40,925 bases of DNA, taken from assembly GCA_023150475.1 (NCBI GenBank), contig JAKLKU010000033.1, positions 1 to 40,925 on the forward strand, in the 5' to 3' direction. Position numbers and translations under genes: made by a program. The stretch comes from Planctomycetota bacterium. Lineage in GTDB: Bacteria; Planctomycetota; UBA1135; GCA-002686595. Shown here piece after piece: positions 25,187 to 35,863 of this stretch. The notes under the pieces were generated by a model that was not told the DNA's origin, did no database searches, and saw only the letters and a list, made by a program, of their open reading frames with translations. Numbering within the stretch: the first letter of the stretch is position 1; every line of letters begins with the position of its first letter.

Positions 25187-25677
25187 CGAGCGACGCGACC
25201 CACTCCGACCGCCGCCCGATCGCCGACGAGATCGCCGAGCTGCGCGCGCTCTCTGCATCCGCGCTCGCCGACCGCTACGAGCAGGTCTACGGCAAGCCGC
25301 CGCGCATCAAGCACAAGGAGTACCTCTGGAAGCGCATCGCCTGGAAGATCCAGGAGCAACGCTTCGGGGGCCTCAGCGGCGCGGCGCAGAAGCGGCTCGA
25401 AGAGCTGATCGCCCAGATCGACATCCCGCTCGGTGAGCAGACGCGGAGCGTGGTCGGCAAGCTGCGCCCGAGCGCCCGCGCGGCGAGCGGGCTCGCGATC
25501 GGCACGACACTCGTGCGCGACTGGAACGGCGAGCGGATCGAAGTCCTGGTCGCGGCCGACGGCTTCGAGTTCCGGGGCGAACGATACTCCTCGCTCTCCG
25601 CGATCGCGCGCAAGGTCAGCGGCACGCACTGGAACGGGCCCCTGTTCTTCGGGCTCAGGAAGCGAGCGAAGAAGTGA
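25183..25677 (+). CDS. DUF2924 protein
   Basis: A 164-residue protein of the DUF2924 family, recognised by the N-terminal segment LADRYEQVYGKPPRIKHKEYLWKRIAWKIQE and the C-terminal segment WNGERIEVLV...FEFRGERYSSLSAIARKVSGTHWNGPLFFGL. DUF2924 genes are almost always found directly before large serine recombinases in proteobacterial and planctomycete mobile elements. They are likely DNA-binding accessory factors, although no function is proven. The open frame extends upstream, but ATG 25183 is chosen because it overlaps the previous stop as ATGA. Its own stop overlaps the recombinase start as GTGA. Confidence 0.83.
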   Translation: MTSDATHSDRRPIADEIAELRALSASALADRYEQVYGKPPRIKHKEYLWKRIAWKIQEQRFGGLSGAAQKRLEELIAQIDIPLGEQTRSVVGKLRPSARAASGLAIGTTLVRDWNGERIEVLVAADGFEFRGERYSSLSAIARKVSGTHWNGPLFFGLRKRAKK

Positions 25678-27247
25678 ACCGTTCGAAGATCAAGCCGCGC
25701 GCGCAAGCCGAGCCCGTCGCGCCTTCGCTGCGAGTCGCGATCTACACGCGCAAGAGCACCGAAGAGGGGCTCCAGAAGGAGTTCAACACGCTCGACGCGC
25801 AACGCTCGGCGGTCGAGGCGTACATCGCGAGCCAGCGCGAGAACGGCTGGGTCGCGTTGCCCGAGCGCTACGACGACGGCGGGTACACGGGCGCGAACAC
25901 GGATCGTCCGGCGTTCAAGCGCCTGATGGCCGACGTCGAGGCGGGGAAGGTCGACATCGTTGCGGTCTACAAAATCGACCGCTTGAGCCGCAGCCTGCTC
26001 GACTTCTCGAAGCTCATGGAGACGTTCCGGGCGCGCGACGTCACGTCGTCAGCGTGACCCAGCAGTTCCAGACCTCGAACGCGGTCGGACGCATGACGCT
26101 CAACCTCCTCGCGACCTTCGCGGAGTTTGAGCGCGAGCAGATCAGGGAACGCACGCGCGACAAGATGCATGCTGCGCGACGGCGGGGGATGTACGTCGGA
26201 GGCCGTCCCGTGCTCGGCTACAAGGTCGTCGATCGCAAGCTCGTGCCGGTTCCCGAAGAGGCGCAGCGAGTGCGCGAGATCTTCGAGCTCTACGTCGGCC
26301 TCGGCTCGATCATGCGGACCGTCGAGGAACTGAATGCGCGCGGTTGGCGCATGAAGTCGTGGACGGGCAAGGACGGCCGCACGCGACACGGTCGTCCCTT
26401 CGACAAGAACAACCTCTCGACGCTGCTCCACAACGCGCTCTACATCGGAAAGGTCGAGTTCGAAGGGAAGCACTACGACGGCCAGCACGAAGGCATCGTG
26501 CCGATGGAGCTTTGGGACGCGGCGCGAAACCGGTTCGGGAAGAACGCGACGAGCGGCGCGGCGGAATTCCGCAACAAGTACGGCGCGCTGCTCAAGGGCG
26601 TCGCCGAGTGCGGCGTCTGCCATGCCGCGATGACGCACACCCACGTCGGCAACAACGGTCGTCGGTGGCGATACTACGTGTGCCGGACGATCCACGAACG
26701 CGGCGCCAAGGCGTGTCCGGGGAGTCGGATCAGTGCGTCGAAGCTTGACGCGTTCGTCATCGACAGGATCCGAGACGTCGGGAAGGACCCCGAACTCGTG
26801 GCGGCGGCGATCGAAGCGGCGAAGCGCGCAGCGGACGAGCGACGCCCCGAAGTCGAGCGCGATCTCCGTGAAGCCGAGCGCGAAGCCAAGCGACTCAGCG
26901 CCGAGCGCGAACACCTGATCGACGGCGTCGCGCGCGGAGCGCGTGGGCTCGTGGAGCGGCTGGAGGTGACCGACGACGAACTCGAAGTGCTCGGTCGCCG
27001 AGTTCGCGAACTCCGCGCCGAACTGGTCGCCATGGATACCCGATCGATCGACGAGGCCGACCTCCGCGCCGTGTTGGCCGAGTTCATGCCGGTCTGGGAC
27101 GAGCTCGTCACGCACGAGAAGGCACGCGTCGTAAACCTGCTCATCGAACGGGTCGTGTTCGATGCGCACGCGGAGGAGGTCGAGATCCAATTCCGCGCGA
27201 CAGGGATCAAGTTGCTCGCGTCGCAATCGAGCAGGAAGTCCGCATGA
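25674..27247 (+). pseudogene. Large serine recombinase, interrupted by one frameshift
   Basis: The first 127 codons encode the resolvase catalytic domain with the nucleophile Ser28 in YTRKS, then GYTGANTDRPAFKRLM and IDRLSRSLLDFSKLM. The frame then runs into a TGA at 26055-26057. From 26046 onward another frame continues the family sequence without a gap: VSVTQQFQTSNAVGRMTLNLLATFAEFEREQIRERT, the recombinase domain, a zinc ribbon beginning CGVCHAAM and ending ACPGSR, and a coiled coil. Loss of a single T near 26046 explains the break: restoring it gives DVTFVSVTQQF, the usual family sequence. The reconstructed protein is about 524 residues, normal for this class. It is either a recent inactivation or a sequencing error. 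Confidence 0.85.
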
Positions 27248-27510
27248 CCACCGTCCGGTTCAAGATCGACCTCGCGAGGCCCAAGCGCATTCCGAAGCCC
27301 AAGCCGCCGCCCGTCGTGCGGGACCCGGGGCCGAGCCGGGCCGCGCGACGGCTCGCGCTCGCGTACTGGATCGAGCGGAACATCGAGGCGGGGAACCTCG
27401 CCGACTACGCGACCGCCGCCCGCCTGCTCGGCCTGAGCCGCGCGCGGATGACCCAGGTGGTGAACATGCTGATGCTGCCAGTGGAGACACAGGAGAACCT
27501 GCTGGGGTGA
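27244..27510 (+). CDS. Small HTH protein closing the recombinase cassette
   Basis: An 88-residue basic protein. Residues 35-85 contain a probable helix-turn-helix (ALAYWIERNIEAGNLADYATAARLLGLSRARMTQVVNML), with the ATAARLLGLSRARMTQ core typical of sigma-like or Xre-like recognition helices. Small HTH proteins of this type commonly follow serine recombinases in these clusters and may regulate the cassette. The ATGA overlap at 27244-27247 with the recombinase stop shows it is the sixth gene of the operon. No terminator is visible after it. Confidence 0.65.
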   Translation: MTTVRFKIDLARPKRIPKPKPPPVVRDPGPSRAARRLALAYWIERNIEAGNLADYATAARLLGLSRARMTQVVNMLMLPVETQENLLG

Positions 27511-27594
27511 CGGCTGTCCTAGCACTTCAGGTCGTAGCGCAACGACTCATGGGCTGGAATGCGAACGATCGTGCATGCATCCACCCGCTCTCGC

Positions 27595-27600
27595 TAGTCT
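27595..27600 (+). promoter_or_regulatory. -10-like box TAGTCT before the two-TM protein gene
   Basis: TAGTCT ends 6 nt before the ATG at 27607. It marks a likely new transcription start separating the recombinase cassette from the cargo genes. The gap contains no ribosome site. Confidence 0.4.
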
Positions 27601-27606
27601 GACGTC

Positions 27607-28347
27607 ATGGACGGGATCAAACGCGCGCTCCGCACGCTACGGAGTAGTTGGGTGGGGGTGACCGCCTCGTTGCTGCTCGCGGTGCTCGGACACTTCAGCA
27701 CGGTTGAGTGGATAACGGACAAGCTGCCCTGGCTGAAGCTCCTTCCGCCGACCGCATGGTTCATCGCTGCGGTCGGAGTCCTCGTCGTCCTTCTGCTGCG
27801 GCTGGAGCGGAAGATGCAGCAGTCGATTGGCGTTCAAAAGATCGAACCTGCGACGAACGACGCGACACAGAGCGACCTCGGCCCGGAGTGGTTCACATTC
27901 GCGGTGCTCGGCGCCCTGCTCATCGACGAGGCCGAGAAGACCAATCGAGTCGGATTCCATCTTCTGGTATGCAACGGCAACCGCACTTCGATCCGGCTCA
28001 AGCAAGGCCCGTCTGAGTTCGGCTACGGGGAGGACCGCGTTTCCCCGTGGATCACCGTCGAACCGGCGGAGATCGGCCCCACTCGCGAGGCTCACGTCGC
28101 CGTGTGGATTCAGCTTGCGGGGAGCGTCGGTGTGGAGATGTCCGCAGACCTGAAGGCCGGGACGCTGAAGGATATCGATCTGAGGCGAGTGGTCGTCATG
28201 GTGTCCGACGATCGCGGATCGGGACGCCTCCGACTGCCGGGCGGTATCAAGTTCAGCCGGGACAACCTGTGGCGTCTGGGGACGGTGTCCTTCGTGTCCT
28301 GCGCCGCGATGGCGACCTCTACCGTCGGTGTGGGCAGTCACGCGTAG
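27607..28347 (+). CDS. Two-TM membrane protein of unknown function (cargo)
   Basis: A 246-residue protein I do not recognise. Two hydrophobic helices at about residues 15-33 and 48-66 are separated by a short loop. A soluble region of about 180 residues follows, predicted beta-rich (TFAVLGALLIDEAEKTN, FHLLVCNGNRTSIRLKQG, HVAVWIQLAGSVGVEM). The topology suggests a cytoplasmic sensor or effector domain tethered to the membrane. Its stop is 6 nt before the PIN-like gene, so the two are probably one unit. Codon use has less G/C in the third position than the left-hand backbone genes, in keeping with horizontal acquisition. A membrane-anchored partner of a nuclease is a common defence theme, but that is only an inference. 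Confidence 0.6.
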   Translation: MDGIKRALRTLRSSWVGVTASLLLAVLGHFSTVEWITDKLPWLKLLPPTAWFIAAVGVLVVLLLRLERKMQQSIGVQKIEPATNDATQSDLGPEWFTFAVLGALLIDEAEKTNRVGFHLLVCNGNRTSIRLKQGPSEFGYGEDRVSPWITVEPAEIGPTREAHVAVWIQLAGSVGVEMSADLKAGTLKDIDLRRVVVMVSDDRGSGRLRLPGGIKFSRDNLWRLGTVSFVSCAAMATSTVGVGSHA

Positions 28348-28353
28348 AACGCC

Positions 28354-29171
28354 GTGGAAGACAGTGTCCGCCAGCTCAGTCTGGATCAGCTCATTGCCAA
28401 GCTTCGCGCCGTCTCTGGTTGGTCGTCGCCGCGCCGAGTCTACTTCGACACCGCACAGCTACAGGAACTACGCCGGACGCCCCGCAGCCAGGGAGTCAGC
28501 GACTTGTGGTCGGCGCTCGATTCGCGCCTGATTGTTCCGGTACTGTCTTTCACCCACGTCTTGGAGATCGCGCACAAGCGATCTGTGGCTACGCGTCGAG
28601 AGATTGCCGCCGCTCTCGCCCCGCTAGTAGAAGGTCTCCGTGTCGCCTGGATTCCGACCGGCGCGGAGCTCATTCACCGAGAGTTCGCTCGGTTCGCCGC
28701 CCACAGTCGCGCCAGTCGACTTCCCGACGTGGACGTGTTTGGCGACGGCCCGGGCGGACGAGTGCCGCCGCTGGAGGACGTCCAAGGTGGATTCGCTGCA
28801 TGGATCGAGCAGGCACGGTGCGCCGCCCGGCGGACCACTTCGACCGGACGGAGCGCCTCAGCGCAACCATGGCGATACTGCGGCGCCAGTACTCCAGTCA
28901 CTCATCGCGCGAGACGTTTTTCACGACGCGCCAACGAGCGGTCCGAGTGATCGATCGACAACTACGGAGCCGACTGCACCCCGTGCAGCTTCCGCTTGGA
29001 CCGGTCGAGTTCAACTTCGATGTCGCGCCAGCGATACGCATCCGGGAGGCATTCTTCGAAGGGAGTCTGTTGTCGATGGCGCGTCTCAAGGCGAACGACA
29101 CGGAAGACTCCTGGCACTGCGCGTCCGGCGCGTACTGCGATGTCGCGTTCGTCGATGGAGGCACGCACTAG
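28354..29171 (+). pseudogene. PIN-like nuclease gene with a frameshift
   Basis: The first part (from GTG 28354) has PIN-like features: RVYFDTAQLQEL with Asp32 near the start of the fold, and LSFTHVLEIAHKR with Glu71 in the second strand-helix unit. Around 28812-28825 the protein-like sequence moves to another frame. It continues through AILRRQYSSHS and FNFDVAPAIRIREAFFEG to DSWHCASGAYCDVAFVDGGTH, which matches the acidic C-terminal PIN pattern (D...YCDVxxxD), ending at TAG 29169-29171. One deleted base would join the halves into about 272 residues. PIN proteins are metal-dependent ribonucleases, often toxins. The family call is from pattern only, and the break may be a sequencing error. Confidence 0.5.
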
Positions 29172-29208
29172 AAACTGCGAATGGGCGGCTGGCTGCCCGA
29201 CCACATTC

Positions 29209-29236
29209 GGCCCAATTCAGAAGCCTGGGCCTTTCT
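29209..29236 (+). terminator. Rho-independent-like terminator after the PIN-like gene
   Basis: GGCCCA (29209-29214) and TGGGCC (29226-29231) form a perfect 6-bp stem around an 11-nt loop, followed by TTTCT. It lies 38 nt after the PIN-like stop and ahead of the nuclease gene. The remaining gap to 29400 holds no recognisable gene. Confidence 0.5.
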
Positions 29237-29400
29237 GCGCGCGCTGGTCCGTAACTCGTCCCCCTAAGCAGTTCGTAGTTCTCAGTGCGAAATCCGGGGC
29301 GTCGCTTACGCTTTCACGTTCAGACGGATTCGACCGGTGCTCGCGGTCGAGGGGCAACTCGATGCGATGATTCTGGACCATACCTTCCCAAGGACTCCTG

Positions 29401-30480
29401 ATGACTCTCTTCCGTATCGATCACGACTCCATCGCTCCCGTCGATCGGACGACCTTCGCCGATGAGACGCTGCGCGAGAGGCACGATCTCCAGCGCCTGC
29501 TCCGCGATCGGATCGACGTGGTGTGTGCCGACGTGATGGTGCTCGCGGAGGAGTTCGGCGGCTGGGAGCGCAGCAAACGACGCATCGACCTGCTCGGCGT
29601 CGATCGAAACGCGAACCTGGTCGTGATCGAGCTCAAGCGGACCGAGGACGGCGGCCACATGGAGCTCCAGGCGATCCGGTACGCCGCGATGGTCTCCAGC
29701 ATGACGTTCCAGCAGGCAGTCGAGGTTCACCGCGAGTGGCGGGAGGCAAGGTCTATGGGAGGCGATGCGGAGCATGTGCTCCTCGACTTCCTCAAGTGGG
29801 ATGAGCCGGACGAGGACGCATTCGGGCAGAGCGTCCGCATCGTGTTGGTCGCCGCTGACTTTTCTCGCGAGGTGACCACGACCGCGCTCTGGTTGCTGGA
29901 TCACGACATCAACGTCATGTGCGTCCGAGTGAGGCCCTACGCCACGGACGGGCAGATCCTGTTGGATGTCCAACGGATCATCCCGCTGCCCGAGACGGCG
30001 GAGTTCACCGAGCGCGTGCAGGAGAAGCGTCGCGCCGTCCGCGAAGCGCGTGAGCATGATCGCGACTACACCCGATTCGATGTCACCGTAGAAGGGGAGG
30101 TCTTCGCGGACCTGCCGAAGCGCCGAGCGGTGCTCCTCGTGGTCACGGGCCTCTGCCGTCAGGGCGTTGACCCTGACGAGGTCGCTGTCGTCGTGCCGCA
30201 TGCGCGCGGGTTGTTTCTGTCCGCCGAGGGCAAGCTCGACGCGGCGGCGTTCAAATCAGCGATGAAAGGGGTGGCTGCCCGCGACGGCTGGAGCTTCGAC
30301 CCGGGCCGATGGTTCCTCGGGGACGACCAACTGATCCGCGCGAAGGGGCGCACCTACGCGCTCACGAATCAGTGGGGCAAGAGCACTCACGCGGCGATCG
30401 ACGCGATGCTCGCGCGGTGGCCGGATCGTCAGGTGGCATGTCGCGCGGCGGCGTCCGACCAGGCGCCATCGGAGCCGTGA
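29401..30480 (+). CDS. Stand-alone PD-(D/E)XK nuclease, NucS/DUF91-like
   Basis: A 359-residue predicted endonuclease. Residues 45-95 hold a PD-(D/E)XK core: acidic Glu50/Glu51, RIDLLGVD with Asp63, VVIELKR with Glu77 and Lys79, and downstream Gln90 and Tyr94, in the arrangement of NucS/DUF91-type nucleases. Residues 130-215 continue an alpha/beta fold, and 230-345 form a separate domain of unknown type. Stand-alone NucS-like enzymes cut DNA in repair or in defence against foreign DNA. Lying among recombinase, PIN-like and restriction genes, this one is more likely defensive. ATG 29401 has an AGGA ribosome site 6 nt upstream. A single intact gene, it may have its own promoter, since a terminator precedes it. 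Confidence 0.72.
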   Translation: MTLFRIDHDSIAPVDRTTFADETLRERHDLQRLLRDRIDVVCADVMVLAEEFGGWERSKRRIDLLGVDRNANLVVIELKRTEDGGHMELQAIRYAAMVSSMTFQQAVEVHREWREARSMGGDAEHVLLDFLKWDEPDEDAFGQSVRIVLVAADFSREVTTTALWLLDHDINVMCVRVRPYATDGQILLDVQRIIPLPETAEFTERVQEKRRAVREAREHDRDYTRFDVTVEGEVFADLPKRRAVLLVVTGLCRQGVDPDEVAVVVPHARGLFLSAEGKLDAAAFKSAMKGVAARDGWSFDPGRWFLGDDQLIRAKGRTYALTNQWGKSTHAAIDAMLARWPDRQVACRAAASDQAPSEP

Positions 30481-30589
30481 TCTCGCTCGACAAGGCTGCG
30501 TCCGACTCGAACGCCATCGCGAGTAGCACGACCCCGGGCAGCGAGCTTTGACGTACCTGGACCCGGACCGCTTAACAGAAAATCGGCGC

Positions 30590-30814
30590 TCTCAGAGAGT
30601 TTGCAGAGCGGTCGGGAAAGGGGTCCGATCATCCTCGCCGTGGTCGGGATCGGGGGCCCGATCGTCCTCGTGCAAACGGAGAACGCGGGACTCGAAAAGG
30701 CGCGCGCAACTCGCGTCGGTCGCGCAACTTCGGACTACCTCGCGCAACGCGCTCTCGTCGTGCCGTTCAGCGCCTTCGGTGAACACGCACGCAGCGCCGA
30801 GCGAGAGATGGCTC
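30590..30814 (+). repeat. Dispersed non-coding repeat, copy B (right of the cargo genes)
   Basis: The partner of 24121-24345 in direct orientation, 6469 bp away, without gaps. Together the copies bracket the recombinase cassette and the three cargo genes. The copy ends exactly where a 33-bp direct repeat begins (30814). On the minus strand both copies can be read as Arg/Asp/His-rich peptides, but mismatches show no codon bias, so I treat it as non-coding. Confidence 0.85.
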
Positions 30815-30846
30815 CCCGAGTAGGGGGTGCTCTTGCAAACTCAGCA
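30814..30846 (+). repeat. 33-bp direct repeat, left copy
   Basis: Identical to 31030-31062 at 31 of 33 positions. The unit starts CCCCGAGTAGG and contains GGTGCTCTTGCAAACTCA. Its CCCC-GAGTA-GGGG end could form a small hairpin; the right copy has GGAG instead. Confidence 0.8.
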
Positions 30847-31402
30847 GGCGGTCGAGGTCCTCTCGAACATGTCCGGTTCGCAAGAGGGGCCGATCACGAT
30901 CGGCGGGGACGACTTAACGGCGCGGTGACCGAATCGTTCTTCCGAGCGACGTCCTCCGCCTCGCCCGCTGTTCAGTTTGCATCCAGCGACCAAGTTGGGG
31001 CGTCTCAGGAAGAGCCCCAGGCGGGAAATCCCCGAGTAGGAGGTGCTCTTGCAAACTCAACAGCGGCTGTGACCGCATCTCGCGCCGTGCGGAGTCACGC
31101 ATCGAGTGATCGGCCTTTGGCGCCCACGGCGGTCGGTGACAGCGAGGCGTTGCGCTCAAACGTCGATTCCAGCCTCACCCGCTACGGCGGTCACCGATCG
31201 AGGCGCCGCGGCAGCGCGGGCGCTTCGCTCCGAAGCGCGGCGCCGCACCGTAGCCGCGAGTCAACTTCGAGGATTCGCAGTGGCCGAATGCTGGACCTCG
31301 CACGCGCGGCGCGCATCGGCCTGACTCGACGCGCGGAGGCTCCTCCACCGACGGGTAGTGCCGCGGATGTCGGTCACGCGCTTGCGAGCGACAATCGACG
31401 AG
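30847..31402. other. Non-coding stretch between copy B and the HEPN gene
   Basis: No gene with family support or credible codon use is visible on either strand. It contains the 183-bp segment between the two 33-bp repeats, a 7-bp-arm inverted repeat GCCGATC-AC-GATCGGC at 30889-30904, and a TGGGGC/GCCCCA hairpin with a 12-nt loop near 30997-31020. The 31063-31402 part is GC-rich with nothing I can name. The HEPN gene stop is at 31403. Confidence 0.45.
31030..31062 (+). repeat. 33-bp direct repeat, right copy
   Basis: Second copy of the unit at 30814-30846, 216 bp downstream, with two substitutions. The two copies bracket a 183-bp segment, as attachment sites or the ends of a small inserted element would. 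Confidence 0.8.
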
Positions 31403-32589
31403 TCATGCAGCGCCCTCGGATTCTGGCACGAGCATGCGTTCGAGGCTCTGTAGCAGCGTTCGACCGTCAACGAGCGCGGCGTGCACGGGGTCGAACCCCA
31501 GTCCGAGTCGGTTGACGACGCTGAGCTCGTCCGAAGTCCGTTCTGGAACGACGCACTCGACGAGGCGAGAGATGTCATCGCCAAGTACCGCGGCCAGTAC
31601 GCTGGTCGCCGCGTGGATCAGGTTCGCGTTGTTGAGCACGGACGGTAGCGAGAACAGCGGGTTAGGCGGAATCTTTCCATGGGCGAACTGGTTGCGAACG
31701 TAGATGAGCTGCGCCGCGACGAACATTGGACGCGAAAGCTCATCCCCGTCGAGTGCCAACGGAACTCCGCGGGGCCGGACTCCCGCCAACACGCGCTCAC
31801 CAAGCCTTGTGTTCGCCGGGTCCAGCCGCTCGACACCACACCAAACCTCTCTGTGTGAGTGATGAGTCTCGGCGCCTCGGCAGTGGAGCGCCTCGAAGGC
31901 TGACCCCAGGAGAATCGTCGACATCGCGGCGACATCGACGTTCATTATCTTGGCACTGCGCCGCTCGAGCGCCGTGCACGCCAGAGAAGCGGCCATGCCA
32001 ATGGCTCGAAGCTGCGCGTTTTCCGCGTACCGGGTCGCGTCGGAGTTGACGACCAAACACGCGAGTTCAATGCGCCGGTCCCACGCCGCCGTGTGCAAGT
32101 GTCCAGACCAGTCCACGGGCCAGCGCAGGGGCACATGCTCCGTTCCACCGATCCCGTCCGTGTGGCCCGTATTGAACTTGACTCCGTCCGGCGTTGACGT
32201 CGCCGGGACCAAGTAGAAGCATTCGGGAAAGAGGACACCGCGATGCGCTGTCCGGTGTCGTCGCGCGTAACTGACGCACGCGAAGACAAACAATGACCAA
32301 AACGTAGGTACGAGCTCACGCGGAACGACATCCAAGCTGACGACCGCTTGTAGGTCGGGGCTCGCGCCTCGTTCTCTTGCAAAGCGTCGCGCAAGCGCAC
32401 GAATGGACGAGTCGAAGACGGTGGACACGGGGTCGAGGGTGAACGGACCGAACTTTACGGATTCCTCGACGGCGAGCGCGGGAGTCAAACCGACGAGGAT
32501 GCGGCCGTCCTGGCGGGGTTCGTCACTCGATCGAGTCGCTGGCGCGCGCGGGCGGGTCTTCCGCAGATGGCGAGCGCTTACTCGTCGCT

Positions 32590-32593
<4 letters not shown>
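31403..32593 (-). CDS. HEPN-motif protein coupled to hsdR (unassigned family)
   Basis: A 396-residue protein with no family I can name over residues 1-215. The C-terminal half is helical and carries a HEPN-type signature: a helix STILLGSAFEALH at 225-237, then R300-N-Q-F-A-H305 in IYVRNQFAHGK, the R-x4-6-H ribonuclease motif, at the spacing seen in ApeA-like HEPN domains. HEPN proteins are metal-independent RNases used in abortive defence and as accessory proteins of restriction loci. GTG 32593 is chosen as start because GTGA overlaps the hsdR stop (32590-32592), implying translational coupling; a TTG two codons upstream is possible. It is the last gene of the restriction operon. Function as an RNase is inferred from the motif only. 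Confidence 0.65.
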
Positions 32594-35655
<3,062 letters not shown>

Positions 35656-35863
35656 GTGGTGGTCGTGAGGCTGGAGCGGGAAAAGCGTCGAGGCCGTCGC
35701 ACGCGGGCGCACACGCGCCGCCCGTCGACTCGCGGCGCGGCGCCCTTGACTTCCCGCCGGGGTTGGTCGAGTATCGTTCCCGCAGGCACGCGCGAGACCA
35801 CTCCAGGTCGTCTTCGGACGGCAGCCCGCAAGGGTGGGATCCTGGAGCTCGGGGCCTGCACTT

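Noticed and set aside
35755..35795. Plus-strand TTGACT followed by a TATCGT-like box in the DUF3800-hsdR gap
   Set aside because: The spacing is about 20 nt and there is no gene downstream in that direction. An antisense transcript is possible but not supported.
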